From assembly GCF_012726235.1 (NCBI RefSeq), contig NZ_JAASAH010000002.1, positions 62,001-126,000 on the forward strand: a stretch of 64,000 nt of DNA, in the 5' to 3' direction. Both the position numbers and the translations under genes were made by a program. The notes beneath the pieces were generated by a model. The model ran no database searches. It was not told the origin of the DNA and saw only the letters and a program-made list of their open reading frames with translations. This document shows, one piece after another, positions 46,546 through 55,213 of the stretch. The DNA is from Streptomyces sp. HNM0574. Its GTDB lineage: Bacteria; Actinomycetota; Actinomycetes; Streptomycetales; Streptomycetaceae. Position 1 is the first letter of the stretch; each line of letters starts with the position of its first letter.

Positions 46546-47427
46546 TCACAGCAGTCCGACGGCGGTGTCGACGGCCTTGGCCACGTCGCCGTCGGGCGGG
46601 TGGAGCAGTGCGCGGCCGACGACCATCCCGCGTACGCCCGGCAGCCGGAGCGCCCGGCGCCAGCGTGCGTAGGTGCCGTCCTGGTCGCCTCCGGTCTCAC
46701 CGCCGAGCAGGACGGTGGGCAGGGTCGAGGCGCCGCACACCCAGGCCATGTCGTCCGCATCCTCGGGCACCGGGACCTTCAGCCAGGTGTAGGCGGACGT
46801 CCCGGCGAGTCCGGAGGCGATCGCGATGGACCGGGCCACCGACTCGGCGCGCAGGTCGTTGCGGACGGCCCCGTCCACCCGCCGGGAGAGGAACGGCTCG
46901 ACGAAGACGGGCAGTCCGCGTCCGGCCATCTCGTCCACGGCGCGGGCCGCCGCGTGCAGGGTGGCGAGCGAGCCGGGGTCGTCGTAGGCGATGCGGAGCA
47001 GCAGTTTCCCCGCGTCGAAGCGGAACCGTTCCAGGTCGCGGGGGCGGTAGCCGGTGAACCTGTCGTCCAGTTCGAAGGAGGCGCCCGCGAGTCCGCCGCG
47101 GTTCATGGAGCCCATGACGACCTTGTCGTCGAGCACGCCGAGGAGCAGCAGGTCCTCCAGGATGTCGGCGGTGGCGAGGACGCCGTCGACGCCGGGGCGG
47201 GACAGCGCGAGGCAGAGCCGCTCCAGCAGTCCGGCGCGGTCGGCCATGGCGAGCGGGTCGTCGCCGACGGCGAGCACGCCGCGGGCCGGATGGTCGGCGG
47301 CGAGGATCATCAGCCGCTTGCCGTCGCGGACGAGCGGGCGGCGGACGCGCCGTGCCGCGGCCTCGGCGACGGCCTCCGGACGGCTCGCGCGCAGGGCGCC
47401 GAGCTCGGCGATGCTGATTCCGCTCAA
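46546..47427 (-). CDS. Cgl0159-type (beta/alpha)8 aldolase of the inositol operon
   Basis: 293 residues, starts MSGISIAELGALRASRPEAV. TIM-barrel of the Cgl0159 family (LMILAADHPARGVLAVG; LPVFVEPFLSRR; TWLKVPVPED; VLLGGETGGDQDGTYARW), known from inositol clusters of Corynebacterium and Streptomyces. It is not of the class II zinc IolJ type and shows no HxH metal motif. Sits between iolC and iolB. The position suggests it cleaves 2-deoxy-5-keto-gluconate 6-phosphate to dihydroxyacetone phosphate and malonate semialdehyde, in place of IolJ. The reaction is inferred. Confidence 0.88.
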   Translation of the reverse strand: MSGISIAELGALRASRPEAVAEAAARRVRRPLVRDGKRLMILAADHPARGVLAVGDDPLAMADRAGLLERLCLALSRPGVDGVLATADILEDLLLLGVLDDKVVMGSMNRGGLAGASFELDDRFTGYRPRDLERFRFDAGKLLLRIAYDDPGSLATLHAAARAVDEMAGRGLPVFVEPFLSRRVDGAVRNDLRAESVARSIAIASGLAGTSAYTWLKVPVPEDADDMAWVCGASTLPTVLLGGETGGDQDGTYARWRRALRLPGVRGMVVGRALLHPPDGDVAKAVDTAVGLL

Positions 47428-47458
47428 CGGGGGCTCTCTTTCGGACGGTTGGGCCGGC

Positions 47459-48424
47459 TCAGTGCCGCAGCAGGTCCTCGACCTCGGCGGCGGTGGGCAT
47501 GGCCGGGGAGCAGGCGAGCCGGGAGGCGACGAGGGCGCCGGCGGCGTTGGCGTACCGCATCACGTGCTCCAGGCCCCAGCCGGCGAGGAGGCCGTGGCAG
47601 AGCGCGCCGCCGAACGCGTCGCCCGCGCCGAGCCCGTTGACGACGTCGACGGGGTGCGGCGGCACCTCGGCGGCGGTGCCGTCGCGGTGCAGCGCGAGGA
47701 CACCCTCGGGGCCCTGCTTGACGACGGCGAGGTCGACGCCCGCCGCGATGAGTGCCTCGGCGCAGGCGCGGGGGTCGCGGGTGCCGGTGGCGATCTCGCA
47801 CTCGTCGACGTTGCCCACGGCCACCGTGCTGTGCGCGAGGGCCCGCTCGTAGTGGGCGCGGGCCTCGTCCGGTCCCGCGGACCAGAACATGGGCCGCCAG
47901 TCCAGGTCGAAGACGGTGAACCGGTCCGCCGCGCCGTCGGCGGCCGCGCTCCGGGCGGCGAGTGCGTCGAGGGTGGCGGCGCGGCTGGGTTCCTGGCAGA
48001 GGCCGGTGCCGCTGGCCCAGAAGATCCGGGCGGCGGCGACGGCCCCGAAGTCCAGCTCGGCGCTGTGGATTTCGAGGTCGGGGGCCTTGGGCTCGCGGTA
48101 GAAGTACAGCGGGAAGTCGTCCGGCGGGAAGATCTCGCAGAAGGTGACGGGGGTCGGGTACCGCTCGACGGCCGTGACGAAGCGGTCGTCGACGCCGAAC
48201 TCGCCGAGGGCCTGGTGGATGTAGGTGCCGAACGGATCCTGCCCGGTACGGCTGATCACGGCGCTGGACCGGCCGAGGCGGGCGGCCGCGACGGCGACGT
48301 TCGTCGGCGAACCACCCAGGAACTTCCCGAAGGTCTCCACCTGCGGCAGCGGCACTCCGGTCTGGAGCGGGTAGAGATCGACCCCGATGCGGCCCATCGT
48401 GAGGACGTCGAACGGCTCGGTCAT
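47459..48424 (-). CDS. iolC: 5-dehydro-2-deoxygluconokinase (IolC)
   Basis: 321 residues from the ATG at 48424 (GGAAAGGG upstream). PfkB-type sugar kinase: N-terminal LGGSPTNVAVAAARLGRSSA; DPFGTYIHQALGEFGVDD; the VVKQGPEGVLAL strand; and the catalytic NGLGAGDAFGGALCHGLLAG. Phosphorylates 2-deoxy-5-keto-gluconate. First gene of the operon; its promoter should lie at 48475-48504 and the operator at 48581-48592 lies further upstream. No myo-inositol dehydrogenase (iolG) is in the window. Confidence 0.94.
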   Translation of the reverse strand: MTEPFDVLTMGRIGVDLYPLQTGVPLPQVETFGKFLGGSPTNVAVAAARLGRSSAVISRTGQDPFGTYIHQALGEFGVDDRFVTAVERYPTPVTFCEIFPPDDFPLYFYREPKAPDLEIHSAELDFGAVAAARIFWASGTGLCQEPSRAATLDALAARSAAADGAADRFTVFDLDWRPMFWSAGPDEARAHYERALAHSTVAVGNVDECEIATGTRDPRACAEALIAAGVDLAVVKQGPEGVLALHRDGTAAEVPPHPVDVVNGLGAGDAFGGALCHGLLAGWGLEHVMRYANAAGALVASRLACSPAMPTAAEVEDLLRH

Positions 48425-48474
48425 GGCGGCCCTTTCCGCTGTCGTACGCCTGGTCGGCACGCGCCGGTGGCCTC

Positions 48475-48504
48475 ATCGTTGAACCTGACGGAAGCCCGTG
48501 TCAA
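48475..48504 (-). promoter_or_regulatory. Probable iolC promoter
   Basis: On the minus strand, TTGACA (48499-48504) with AACGAT 18 bases later (48475-48480). The -35 box is perfect and the -10 fair; it sits about 50 bases before the iolC ATG. Confidence 0.5.
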
Positions 48505-48580
48505 TGATTTGTCCTTACATACGGACGTCGCGGGCCGCGCCTGTCGCACCCCTCGCCAACTGCGAGGTCACAATGAAGTG

Positions 48581-48602
48581 TTGTCATGACAAGCCCTTGA
48601 CA
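48581..48602. promoter_or_regulatory. 12-bp palindromic operator and -35 box in the iol divergent region
   Basis: TTGTCATGACAA at 48581-48592 is perfectly symmetric and holds GTCATGAC, a GntR-family style core (GT-N4-AC). TTGACA (48597-48602) follows; the -10 (TTTGCT, 48620-48625) is weak. The site lies between iolC and the IolE/IolI-like gene, so one repressor could serve both. No regulator gene is adjacent. Confidence 0.5.
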
Positions 48603-48715
48603 GTGACTCCACCGGGACGTTTGCTCGCGGTGGCCATCACCCACCGGCCGGCCACCGCGTCGCCCCGCCGGCCGCTCCGTCTTCCCCGGTCCCGCAGACC
48701 GCGAGAGGAGCCCCC

Positions 48716-49618
48716 ATGCCCGCTGCCCTCGACCGCATCCGGGTCGGGTCCGCACCCGACTCCTGGGGCGTCTGGTTCCCCGACGACCCGCTGCAGGTGC
48801 CGTGGCACCGCTTCCTCGACGAGGTCTCCGCGTCCGGCTACGAGTGGATCGAACTCGGGCCGTACGGCTACCTCCCCACCGACCCCGCGCGGCTCACCGA
48901 GGAGACCGGCAGGCGGGGCCTGAAGGTCTCGGCCGGCACCGTCTTCACCGCACTGCACCGCGGCCCCGCCACGCACGAGGCGACCTGGGAGCACGTCAGC
49001 CGGGTCGCCGCGCTCACCCGGGACATGGGCGCGCGGCACCTGGTCGTCATCCCGTCCTTCTGGCGGGACGACAAGACCGCCGAGATCGTCGAACCGCGCG
49101 AACTGACCGCCGAGCAGTGGGCCCATCTCACCGGCGGAACGGAGTGGCTGTCCCGGAGGGTGCGCGAGGAGTACGGCCTGGACGTCGTCGTCCACCCGCA
49201 CGCGGACACCCACATCGACACCGAGGAGAACGTCGCCCGTTTCCTCGACGGGACGGACCCCGGCCTGGTGAACCTCTGCCTGGACACCGGCCACTACGCC
49301 TACTGCGGCGGGGACAGCGTCAAGCTGATCGAGACGTACGGGGAGCGGATCGGCTACCTCCATCTCAAGCAGGTGGACCCGGAGGTGCTCACCCAAGTCG
49401 TCCGCGAGGGAACGCCGTTCGGGCCGGCCGTGCGACAGGGCGTGATGTGCGAACCGCCGCTCGGGGAGCCCGCGCTCGAACCCGTGCTGGAGGCCGCGCA
49501 GGGGCTGGGCGTCGAGCTGTTCGCCATCGTCGAGCAGGACATGTACCCGTGCCCGCCCGAGCGGCCGCTGCCCATCGCCGAACGCACCCGCCGCTTCCTG
49601 CGCTCCTGCGGGGCCTGA
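48716..49618 (+). CDS. IolE/IolI-like TIM-barrel enzyme (inosose dehydratase or isomerase)
   Basis: 300 residues, ATG at 48716 with GAGAGGAG upstream. Xylose-isomerase-like TIM barrel: RIRVGSAPDSWGVWFPDD, ELGPYGYLPTD, VVVHPHADTHIDTEENVARF, LCLDTGHYAYCGGD, GYLHLKQVDPE. The metal ligands His/Asp/Glu fit the IolE/IolI family. Divergent from the iol operon across the shared operator. IolE dehydrates 2-keto-myo-inositol, IolI isomerises inosose; sequence reading alone cannot decide. IolE is favoured as the missing pathway step. Confidence 0.85.
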   Translation: MPAALDRIRVGSAPDSWGVWFPDDPLQVPWHRFLDEVSASGYEWIELGPYGYLPTDPARLTEETGRRGLKVSAGTVFTALHRGPATHEATWEHVSRVAALTRDMGARHLVVIPSFWRDDKTAEIVEPRELTAEQWAHLTGGTEWLSRRVREEYGLDVVVHPHADTHIDTEENVARFLDGTDPGLVNLCLDTGHYAYCGGDSVKLIETYGERIGYLHLKQVDPEVLTQVVREGTPFGPAVRQGVMCEPPLGEPALEPVLEAAQGLGVELFAIVEQDMYPCPPERPLPIAERTRRFLRSCGA

Positions 49619-49729
49619 CGCCCGCGTCCGCTGTCGACCGGTCCGTCACAAGCGTCACGAATATCCGGCCGCCGTGTCACAGTCCGTCGACAGGCCCTCT
49701 CCGCTCCCGCCCCGCACCGTTCACGGGGC

Positions 49730-49756
49730 AGTGACTGATGGTGATCAATAGTCACT
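49730..49756. promoter_or_regulatory. Inverted repeat ahead of the small HTH gene
   Basis: AGTGACT (49730-49736) and AGTCACT (49750-49756), 13 bases apart with GGTGATCAAT inside. It lies 20-47 bases before the ATG at 49777; candidate autoregulatory site. Confidence 0.45.
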
Positions 49757-49776
49757 CCCGTGGGAGGTGCAGAGAG

Positions 49777-49971
49777 ATGACCGACAGACGGCTCTGGTCG
49801 TACAAGGAAATCGCGGCGCACATCCGGGTCCGGACGGACACGGTGCGTTCGTACCGCAAGCACGGTCTGCTGCCCGCACCGGACCTCGTGGAGGGCGGCA
49901 GGCCCTACTGGTTCGCCGACACGATCCGCGCATGGGTGGAACGCCGCCCGGGCCACCGGGGAGGCCGATAA
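49777..49971 (+). CDS. Small helix-turn-helix DNA-binding protein (AlpA/MerR-like)
   Basis: 64 residues from the ATG at 49777 behind GGAGGTGC. Single domain: LWSYKEIAAHIRVRTDTVRS YRKHGLLPAPDLVEGGRPYW, a winged HTH of the excisionase/MerR type with a short basic tail (VERRPGHRGGR). Proteins of this size, such as BldC and AlpA, regulate development or phage integration genes. No integrase is nearby. Context gives no target apart from the repeat just upstream. Confidence 0.8.
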   Translation: MTDRRLWSYKEIAAHIRVRTDTVRSYRKHGLLPAPDLVEGGRPYWFADTIRAWVERRPGHRGGR

Positions 49972-50177
49972 CCCCGCGCACCGCACCCGTCCCCGTGGCC
50001 CCGGCCGCCTCGCTCCCCGGAGAGGCGCCCGGGGCCACTACAGTGAAGAGGCGCTCCGGCGAGGGCACTTGGCGCCCCCGGGCCGCGTCATCCTCCGCCG
50101 CCCGCGACGGGAGCGGGCCCCGCGCGGGACCACCCGAACCGGCGACCCCGGAAGCACCGCCGACCCCCACGGACGGG

Positions 50178-50196
50178 ATACCTAGGGGGGGTAAAA
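50178..50196 (+). promoter_or_regulatory. CsoR-type copper operator overlapping a -10 box
   Basis: TACC (50178-50181) ... GGTA (50189-50192) around a G-rich centre, the shape of CsoR boxes (ATACCCNNNGGGTAT). TAAAAT at 50191-50196 is a good -10 box. Placed 58 bases before copZ. CsoR itself is not in the window. Confidence 0.6.
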
Positions 50197-50253
50197 TGGC
50201 GGATGTGGGGCACGGCGTGCCGTCACACCGCACGATGACGCGAGGAGAGACCC

Positions 50254-50472
50254 ATGAGCAACGTCACCACCGTCTACCAGGTCACCGGCATGAGCTGCGG
50301 CCACTGCGAGGGCGCCGTCACCGAGGAGGTGTCGGCGATCGAGGGCGTCGAGTCCGTGAAGGCCGTCGCCTCCACCGGTGAGGTCACCGTGATCTCCGCC
50401 GCCGCACTCGACGACGAGGCCGTCCGCGCCGCCGTCGACGAGGCGGGCTTCGAGCTCGCGGGCCGCGCCTGA
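50254..50472 (+). CDS. copZ: Copper chaperone CopZ (HMA domain)
   Basis: 72 residues; one heavy-metal-associated domain with GMSCGHC at the N-terminus (Cys14, Cys17) and the ferredoxin-like fold ending FELAGRA. GAGGAGAG ribosome site. Binds Cu(I) and delivers it to CopA, encoded 61 bases downstream. Sits behind a CsoR-like box, so copper induction is expected. Confidence 0.95.
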   Translation: MSNVTTVYQVTGMSCGHCEGAVTEEVSAIEGVESVKAVASTGEVTVISAAALDDEAVRAAVDEAGFELAGRA

Positions 50473-50533
50473 GCCCAGCCCCGGCCCCCCGGGGGCCCGA
50501 GCACCACATCCGTCCTTCCGGGAGCGTCCCGCC

Positions 50534-52867
50534 ATGTCCAGCAGCACCACCCCGGCCCCGCCGGAGGCCGGCGTCCCGGCCGCCCCCGAGCACCGGGTCG
50601 AACTCGCCATCGGCGGCATGACCTGCGCCTCGTGCGCGGCCCGCGTGGAGAAGAAGCTGAACCGGATGGACGGCGTCACCGCCACCGTCAACTACGCGAC
50701 GGAGAAGGCGAGAATCGCGCACGGCGGCACGGTGACGGTCGAGGACCTGATCGCCACCGTCGAACGCACCGGCTACACCGCCGAGCCCCCGCCCGCCGCC
50801 GCCCCCGAGCCCGAGCCGCGGGCCGACGGCACGGAAGACGCGCCGCCCGGGGCGAGCGAGGCGGACGGCGAGGACGGGGAGACCGCCGCGCTGCGGCAGC
50901 GCTTCCTCGTCACGCTCGTCCTGTCGCTCCCCGTCGTCCTGCTCGCGATGGTGCCGCCGCTCCAGTTCGACAACTGGCAGTGGCTCTCGCTCACCCTCAC
51001 CGCGCCCGTGGTCGTGTGGGGCGGCCTGCCCTTCCACCGCGCCACCTGGACGAACCTGCGGCACGGCGCGGCCACCATGGACACCCTGATCTCGGTGGGC
51101 ACGCTCGCCGCGTTCGGCTGGTCCCTGTGGGCACTGTTCCTGGGCGACGCCGGCGACCCGGGCATGCGGCACGGCTTCGGCTCGGCGCTGTCGGCGGTCA
51201 CCGGCGACGGCCGGATGCCCGGAGCCTCCACCGTCTACCTCGAAGTCGCCGCCGGCGTCACCACGTTCATCCTGCTCGGCCGCTTCCTGGAGGCGCGGGC
51301 CAAGCGGAAGGCGGGCTCCGCGCTGCGGGCGCTGATGGACCTGGGCGCCAAGGACGTCGCCGTGCTGCGGGACGGCGCGGAGGTCCGCGTCCCCGTCTCC
51401 GCGCTCGCCGTCGGCGACCGGTTCGTGGTCCGCCCCGGGGAGAAGATCGCGACGGACGGCACCGTGCTGGAGGGCGCCTCCGCGGTGGACACCTCGATGC
51501 TGACCGGCGAGTCCGTCCCCGTGGACGCCTCGGCGGGCGACGCCGTGACGGGCGCGACGGTGAACGTCTCGGGGCGTCTGGTCGTCGAGGCCGGCCGGGT
51601 CGGCGCGGACACCCGGCTGGCGCGGATGGCGCGGCTCGTCGAGGAGGCGCAGAGCGGCAAGGCCGAGGTGCAGCGCCTCGCCGACCGCATCTCCGCGGTC
51701 TTCGTCCCCGTCGTCCTGCTGCTGGCCGTGGGCACGCTGCTGGTCTGGCTGGCGCTGACCGGCGAAGCCGCCGAGGCGTTCACCGCCGCGGTGGCCGTGC
51801 TGATCATCGCCTGCCCCTGCGCCCTGGGCCTGGCCACGCCGACCGCGCTGATGGTCGGCACCGGACGCGGCGCCCAGCTGGGCATCCTCATCAAGGGCCC
51901 CGAGGTGCTGGAGAGCACCCGCCGCATCGACACCGTCGTCCTCGACAAGACCGGAACCGTCACCACCGGCGCGATGACCCTGCTCGACGTCGTCCCCTCC
52001 GAGGGGACCGACGCGGACGAACTGCTGCGCGTGGCGGGCGCCCTGGAGGACGCCTCCGAGCACCCCGTCGCGCGGGCGATCGCGGCCGGCGCCCGGGAGC
52101 GCGGGGCCGCGGACGCACCCGCGCCGGTGGTGCGGGACTTCGAGAACCTCGCGGGCACGGGCGTACGCGGAACCGTGGACGGCCGGAGGGTCGAGGTCAC
52201 CCGCGCCGTCGAGCTGCCGGAGGCGCTGGCCGCGGCCCGGCGGGAGGCGGAGCGGCAGGGCCGCACGGCCGTGGCCGTGACCTGGGACGGAGCGGTGCGC
52301 GGCCTGCTCGCCGTCGCGGACTCGGTGAAGGAGAGCAGCCCCGAGGCGGTGCGCCGGCTGCGGCAGCTCGGGCTGCGCCCGTACCTGCTCACCGGCGACA
52401 ACCAGGCCGTCGCCCAGGCCGTGGCCCGGGAGGTCGGCATCGGCTCGGGCGATGTCATCGCCGGGGTCCTCCCCGAGGACAAGGCGCGCACCGTCGCCCG
52501 CCTCCAGAGCGAGGGCCGCACCGTCGCCATGGTCGGCGACGGCGTGAACGACGCCGCCGCCCTGGCGACGGCCGATCTCGGCCTCGCCCTCGGCACCGGC
52601 ACCGACGCCGCGATCGAGGCCGCCGACCTCACCCTCGTCCGGGGCGACCTGCGTGCCGCGGCCGACGCGATCCGCCTCTCGCGGCGCACCCTGGCCACCA
52701 TCAAGGGCAACCTCTGCTGGGCTTTCGGCTACAACGTCGCCGCGCTCCCGCTCGCCGCCGCCGGTCTCCTGAACCCGATGATCGCCGGGGCCGCGATGGC
52801 CTTCTCCTCCGTCTTCGTCGTCACCAACAGCCTCCGCCTGCGCCGCTTCGGCCGGACGGCGGACTGA
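50534..52867 (+). CDS. copA: Copper-exporting P1B-type ATPase CopA
   Basis: 777 residues, GGGAG upstream. N-terminal HMA with MTCASC (Cys31, Cys34); an acidic/Pro-rich linker; about eight membrane helices; the TGES actuator motif (LTGESVPVD); intramembrane CPC (IACPCALG, near 427-429); the phosphorylation site DKTGT (near 471); HP motif (SEHPVARA); and [10 protein letters not shown] hinge. Exports Cu(I) to the periplasmic side using ATP. Forms an operon with copZ. Confidence 0.97.
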   Translation: MSSSTTPAPPEAGVPAAPEHRVELAIGGMTCASCAARVEKKLNRMDGVTATVNYATEKARIAHGGTVTVEDLIATVERTGYTAEPPPAAAPEPEPRADGTEDAPPGASEADGEDGETAALRQRFLVTLVLSLPVVLLAMVPPLQFDNWQWLSLTLTAPVVVWGGLPFHRATWTNLRHGAATMDTLISVGTLAAFGWSLWALFLGDAGDPGMRHGFGSALSAVTGDGRMPGASTVYLEVAAGVTTFILLGRFLEARAKRKAGSALRALMDLGAKDVAVLRDGAEVRVPVSALAVGDRFVVRPGEKIATDGTVLEGASAVDTSMLTGESVPVDASAGDAVTGATVNVSGRLVVEAGRVGADTRLARMARLVEEAQSGKAEVQRLADRISAVFVPVVLLLAVGTLLVWLALTGEAAEAFTAAVAVLIIACPCALGLATPTALMVGTGRGAQLGILIKGPEVLESTRRIDTVVLDKTGTVTTGAMTLLDVVPSEGTDADELLRVAGALEDASEHPVARAIAAGARERGAADAPAPVVRDFENLAGTGVRGTVDGRRVEVTRAVELPEALAAARREAERQGRTAVAVTWDGAVRGLLAVADSVKESSPEAVRRLRQLGLRPYLLTGDNQAVAQAVAREVGIGSGDVIAGVLPEDKARTVARLQSEGRTVAMVGDGVNDAAALATADLGLALGTGTDAAIEAADLTLVRGDLRAAADAIRLSRRTLATIKGNLCWAFGYNVAALPLAAAGLLNPMIAGAAMAFSSVFVVTNSLRLRRFGRTAD

Positions 52868-52877
52868 GCACACCAAA

Positions 52878-52924
52878 AGCGCCCCGTCCGACAGGTCCCC
52901 CCACGGGCCCGCCGGCGGGGCGCT
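52878..52924 (+). terminator. Hairpin after copA
   Basis: AGCGCCCCG (52878-52886) with CGGGGCGCT (52916-52924), 9-bp arms and a long GC-rich loop. Starts 11 bases past the stop. Confidence 0.6.
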
Positions 52925-53239
52925 CTCGTTTCCCGGTCACGGATTCCCCCCACGGGATCCTGGCCGGGTGCTCGCATGGCTGTACGTACGGACGGGAGGG
53001 CCGCTCAAAGCTCCCCGGGCACGTTCACCCTTTTGTGCGGCGCCGGGCTCGTCCCCCAAAGACTCGCTCGACGCGTGACGACGGTTCCGCCGGGAGCCGG
53101 TCGTCTCCCGGTTAGACAGGCGAATCCCCGAAATGGTTACCCCCCAATTTCTGTGATCTACGTCTCTCCGTAGATCTCTTCCGGCGCCCCTCGCTCCGCA
53201 GCGGCGCGCGGGCGCCCGGGACGGCGCGCGGGCATGCGA
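52925..53239. other. Intergenic region between copA and gltA
   Basis: About 315 bases without a supportable gene. A short 8-bp perfect hairpin GATCTACG / CGTAGATC (53155-53162, 53169-53176, loop TCTCTC) stands in an AT-richer patch from 53130; it could be a terminator or small RNA end. The reading frame at 52976-53173 has poor codon use. Confidence 0.4.
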
Positions 53240-53269
53240 AAGGCCCCGGCCGATGACGACCGGGGCCTT
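53240..53269. terminator. Hairpin after gltA
   Basis: AAGGCCCCGG (53240-53249) with CCGGGGCCTT (53260-53269), perfect 10 bp, ten-base loop. It lies 44 bases past the gltA stop on the minus strand. Confidence 0.75.
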
Positions 53270-53312
53270 CCCAGGGGACTCCGAGAGGCGTCCGACGATT
53301 CCCGGGGAGGGA

Positions 53313-54602
53313 TCAGCGGGACTCGACGGGGACGTAGTCGCGCTCGACCACGCCGGTGTAGATCTGCCGCGGGCGGCCGATCCGGGAGCCGGGCTCCTTG
53401 ATCATCTCGTGCCACTGGGCGATCCAGCCCGGCAGCCGGCCGAGCGCGAACAGCACGGTGAACATGCTGGTCGGGAAGCCCATGGCGCGGTAGATGAGGC
53501 CGGTGTAGAAGTCGACGTTCGGGTAGAGCTTGCGCTCCACGAAGTAGTCGTCGCTGAGGGCGTGCTCCTCCAGGCGGAGCGCGATGTCGAGCAGCTCGTC
53601 GCTCTTGCCGAGGGCGGAGAGGACGTCGTGCGCCGCGCTCTTGATGATCTTCGCCCGGGGGTCGAAGTTCTTGTAGACGCGGTGCCCGAAGCCCATGAGC
53701 TTCACGCCGTCTTCCTTGTTCTTCACCTTGCGGATGAAGGTGTCGACGTCGCCGCCGTCGGCCTGGATGCTCTGGAGCATCTCCAGCACGCTCTGGTTGG
53801 CGCCGCCGTGCAGCGGGCCCCACAGGGCGTTGATGCCCGCGGAGACCGAGGCGAACATGTTGGCCTGCGAGGAGCCGACGAGGCGCACGGTGGAGGTCGA
53901 GCAGTTCTGCTCGTGGTCCGCGTGCAGGATCAGCAGCTTGTCGAGGGCGCTGGTGACGACCGGGTCCAACTCGTAGTCGGCGGCCGGGACGGAGAAGGTC
54001 ATCCGGAGGAAGTTCTCGACGTACCCGAGGTCGTTGCTCGGGTAGACGACCGGGTGACCGATGGCCTTCTTGTAGGCGTAGGCCGCGATGGTCGGCAGCT
54101 TGGCCAGGAGGCGGATCGTCGAGAGGTGCCGCTGCTCCTCGTCGAACGGGTTGTGGCTGTCCTGGTAGAAGGTCGACAGGGCGCTGACGACCGAGGACAG
54201 CATGGCCATCGGGTGAGCGTCACGCGGGAAGCCGTCGTAGAACCGCTTGACGTCCTCGTGCAGCAGCGTGTGCTGGGTGATCTCGTTCTGGAAACCGGCC
54301 AGCTGATCGACCGTCGGCAGCTCGCCGTTGATCAGCAGGTAGGCGGTCTCGATGAACGAACCGCGCTCGGCCAGCTGCTCGATGGGGTACCCGCGGTAGC
54401 GCAGAATGCCCCGCTCGCCATCCAGGTAGGTGATGGCGGATTTGTAGGCGGCGGTGTTGCCGTAGCCCGAATCCAGGGTCACCAGACCGGTCTCGGCGCG
54501 CAGTTTGCCGATGTCGAAGCCCTGGTCGCCGACCGTGCTCTCGACCACCGGGTAGCTGTACTCGTCGCCTCCGTACCGAAGTACTACAGAGTTGTCGCTC
54601 AC
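53313..54602 (-). CDS. gltA: Citrate synthase
   Basis: 429 residues from the GTG at 54602 (GAGGGATGAC upstream); the longer in-frame reading upstream is intergenic. Starts VSDNSVVLRYGGDEYSYPVV. Catalytic residues: His in WGPLHGGANQSVL, His in MGFGHRVYKNFDPRA, and the C-terminal Asp region DFYTGLIYRAMGFP. Type II (hexameric, Gram-negative-like) architecture with the N-terminal beta domain. Condenses acetyl-CoA and oxaloacetate in the citric acid cycle. Single gene with its own terminator. Confidence 0.97.
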   Translation of the reverse strand: MSDNSVVLRYGGDEYSYPVVESTVGDQGFDIGKLRAETGLVTLDSGYGNTAAYKSAITYLDGERGILRYRGYPIEQLAERGSFIETAYLLINGELPTVDQLAGFQNEITQHTLLHEDVKRFYDGFPRDAHPMAMLSSVVSALSTFYQDSHNPFDEEQRHLSTIRLLAKLPTIAAYAYKKAIGHPVVYPSNDLGYVENFLRMTFSVPAADYELDPVVTSALDKLLILHADHEQNCSTSTVRLVGSSQANMFASVSAGINALWGPLHGGANQSVLEMLQSIQADGGDVDTFIRKVKNKEDGVKLMGFGHRVYKNFDPRAKIIKSAAHDVLSALGKSDELLDIALRLEEHALSDDYFVERKLYPNVDFYTGLIYRAMGFPTSMFTVLFALGRLPGWIAQWHEMIKEPGSRIGRPRQIYTGVVERDYVPVESR

Positions 54603-55167
54603 GTCATCCCTCACCGACGTAGTGCCTCTTCTTCGAGGTGCCCTGACTCTCTCCACTGTCCCCCATTCCGTGCAGTGCGGTGCACTCGGGGTCGGCCAAA
54701 GGGCTCCTGGGTGGCACGGAGTGCCGCCCAAGGGAACATCCTGCACCCTCGGAGCTCCACCGGTCATCCCCCGGTACCCCCCGCGCCCGTGGCGTGCGAC
54801 GACGCGCCGCCGAGACGGGGTGTCAGCACGGTGCGCCGCGGACCCGCGGAAACCGCGCGAACAGCCTGGCCCGGAGCCCTCCGGGAGCCGACGGGCACCG
54901 GAGGACGTTTCGCCCGGGTCACGGCGGTATGCGGCGGATTGCACTGAAGCACCATTCCTGCACGCGTCGTGACAGGAATCACCACTGCGGGGGACTCGCT
55001 CCCCTGGAAGGCCGGAGGGTGACCGCGTACGCGCCTGCCCGCTCGTCCGCGCCGTCGGCCACGCCCCCCGTACACCCAACTCCCCCTGAACCAGGGGCCG
55101 CTGGCATGGTCACGATCGGATGTCGACCCCTTGTGCCGCGCGGCGGGCGTCGCTTCTCATGACGGAT
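54603..55167. other. Divergent intergenic region of gltA and the LacI gene
   Basis: About 565 bases with no gene supported. A 7-bp inverted pair ATTCCTG (54954-54960) and CAGGAAT (54973-54979), 12 bases apart, stands in an AT-richer patch and could be an operator. The gltA promoter must lie within about 200 bases of 54602 but no clear box is seen. Confidence 0.4.
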
Positions 55168-55178
55168 GTAATCGTTAC
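55168..55178. promoter_or_regulatory. LacI-type operator ahead of the ABC importer operon
   Basis: GTAATCGTTAC, symmetric (GTAA, TCG, TTAC), 35 bases before the LacI-gene ATG. LacI-family sites in this genus have this TGTAAnCGnTTACA-like form. Likely autoregulation. Confidence 0.55.
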
Positions 55179-55213
55179 CACGGCGCACGATCTTCCCCTC
55201 GGGAGTCCCTGCG

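Noticed and set aside
52976..53173. Small open frame between copA and gltA
   Set aside because: Poor codon position bias and no ribosome site or recognisable protein.
54603..55079. N-terminal extension of citrate synthase
   Set aside because: The added sequence is low-complexity and the GTG at 54602 gives the family's normal start and has a ribosome site.
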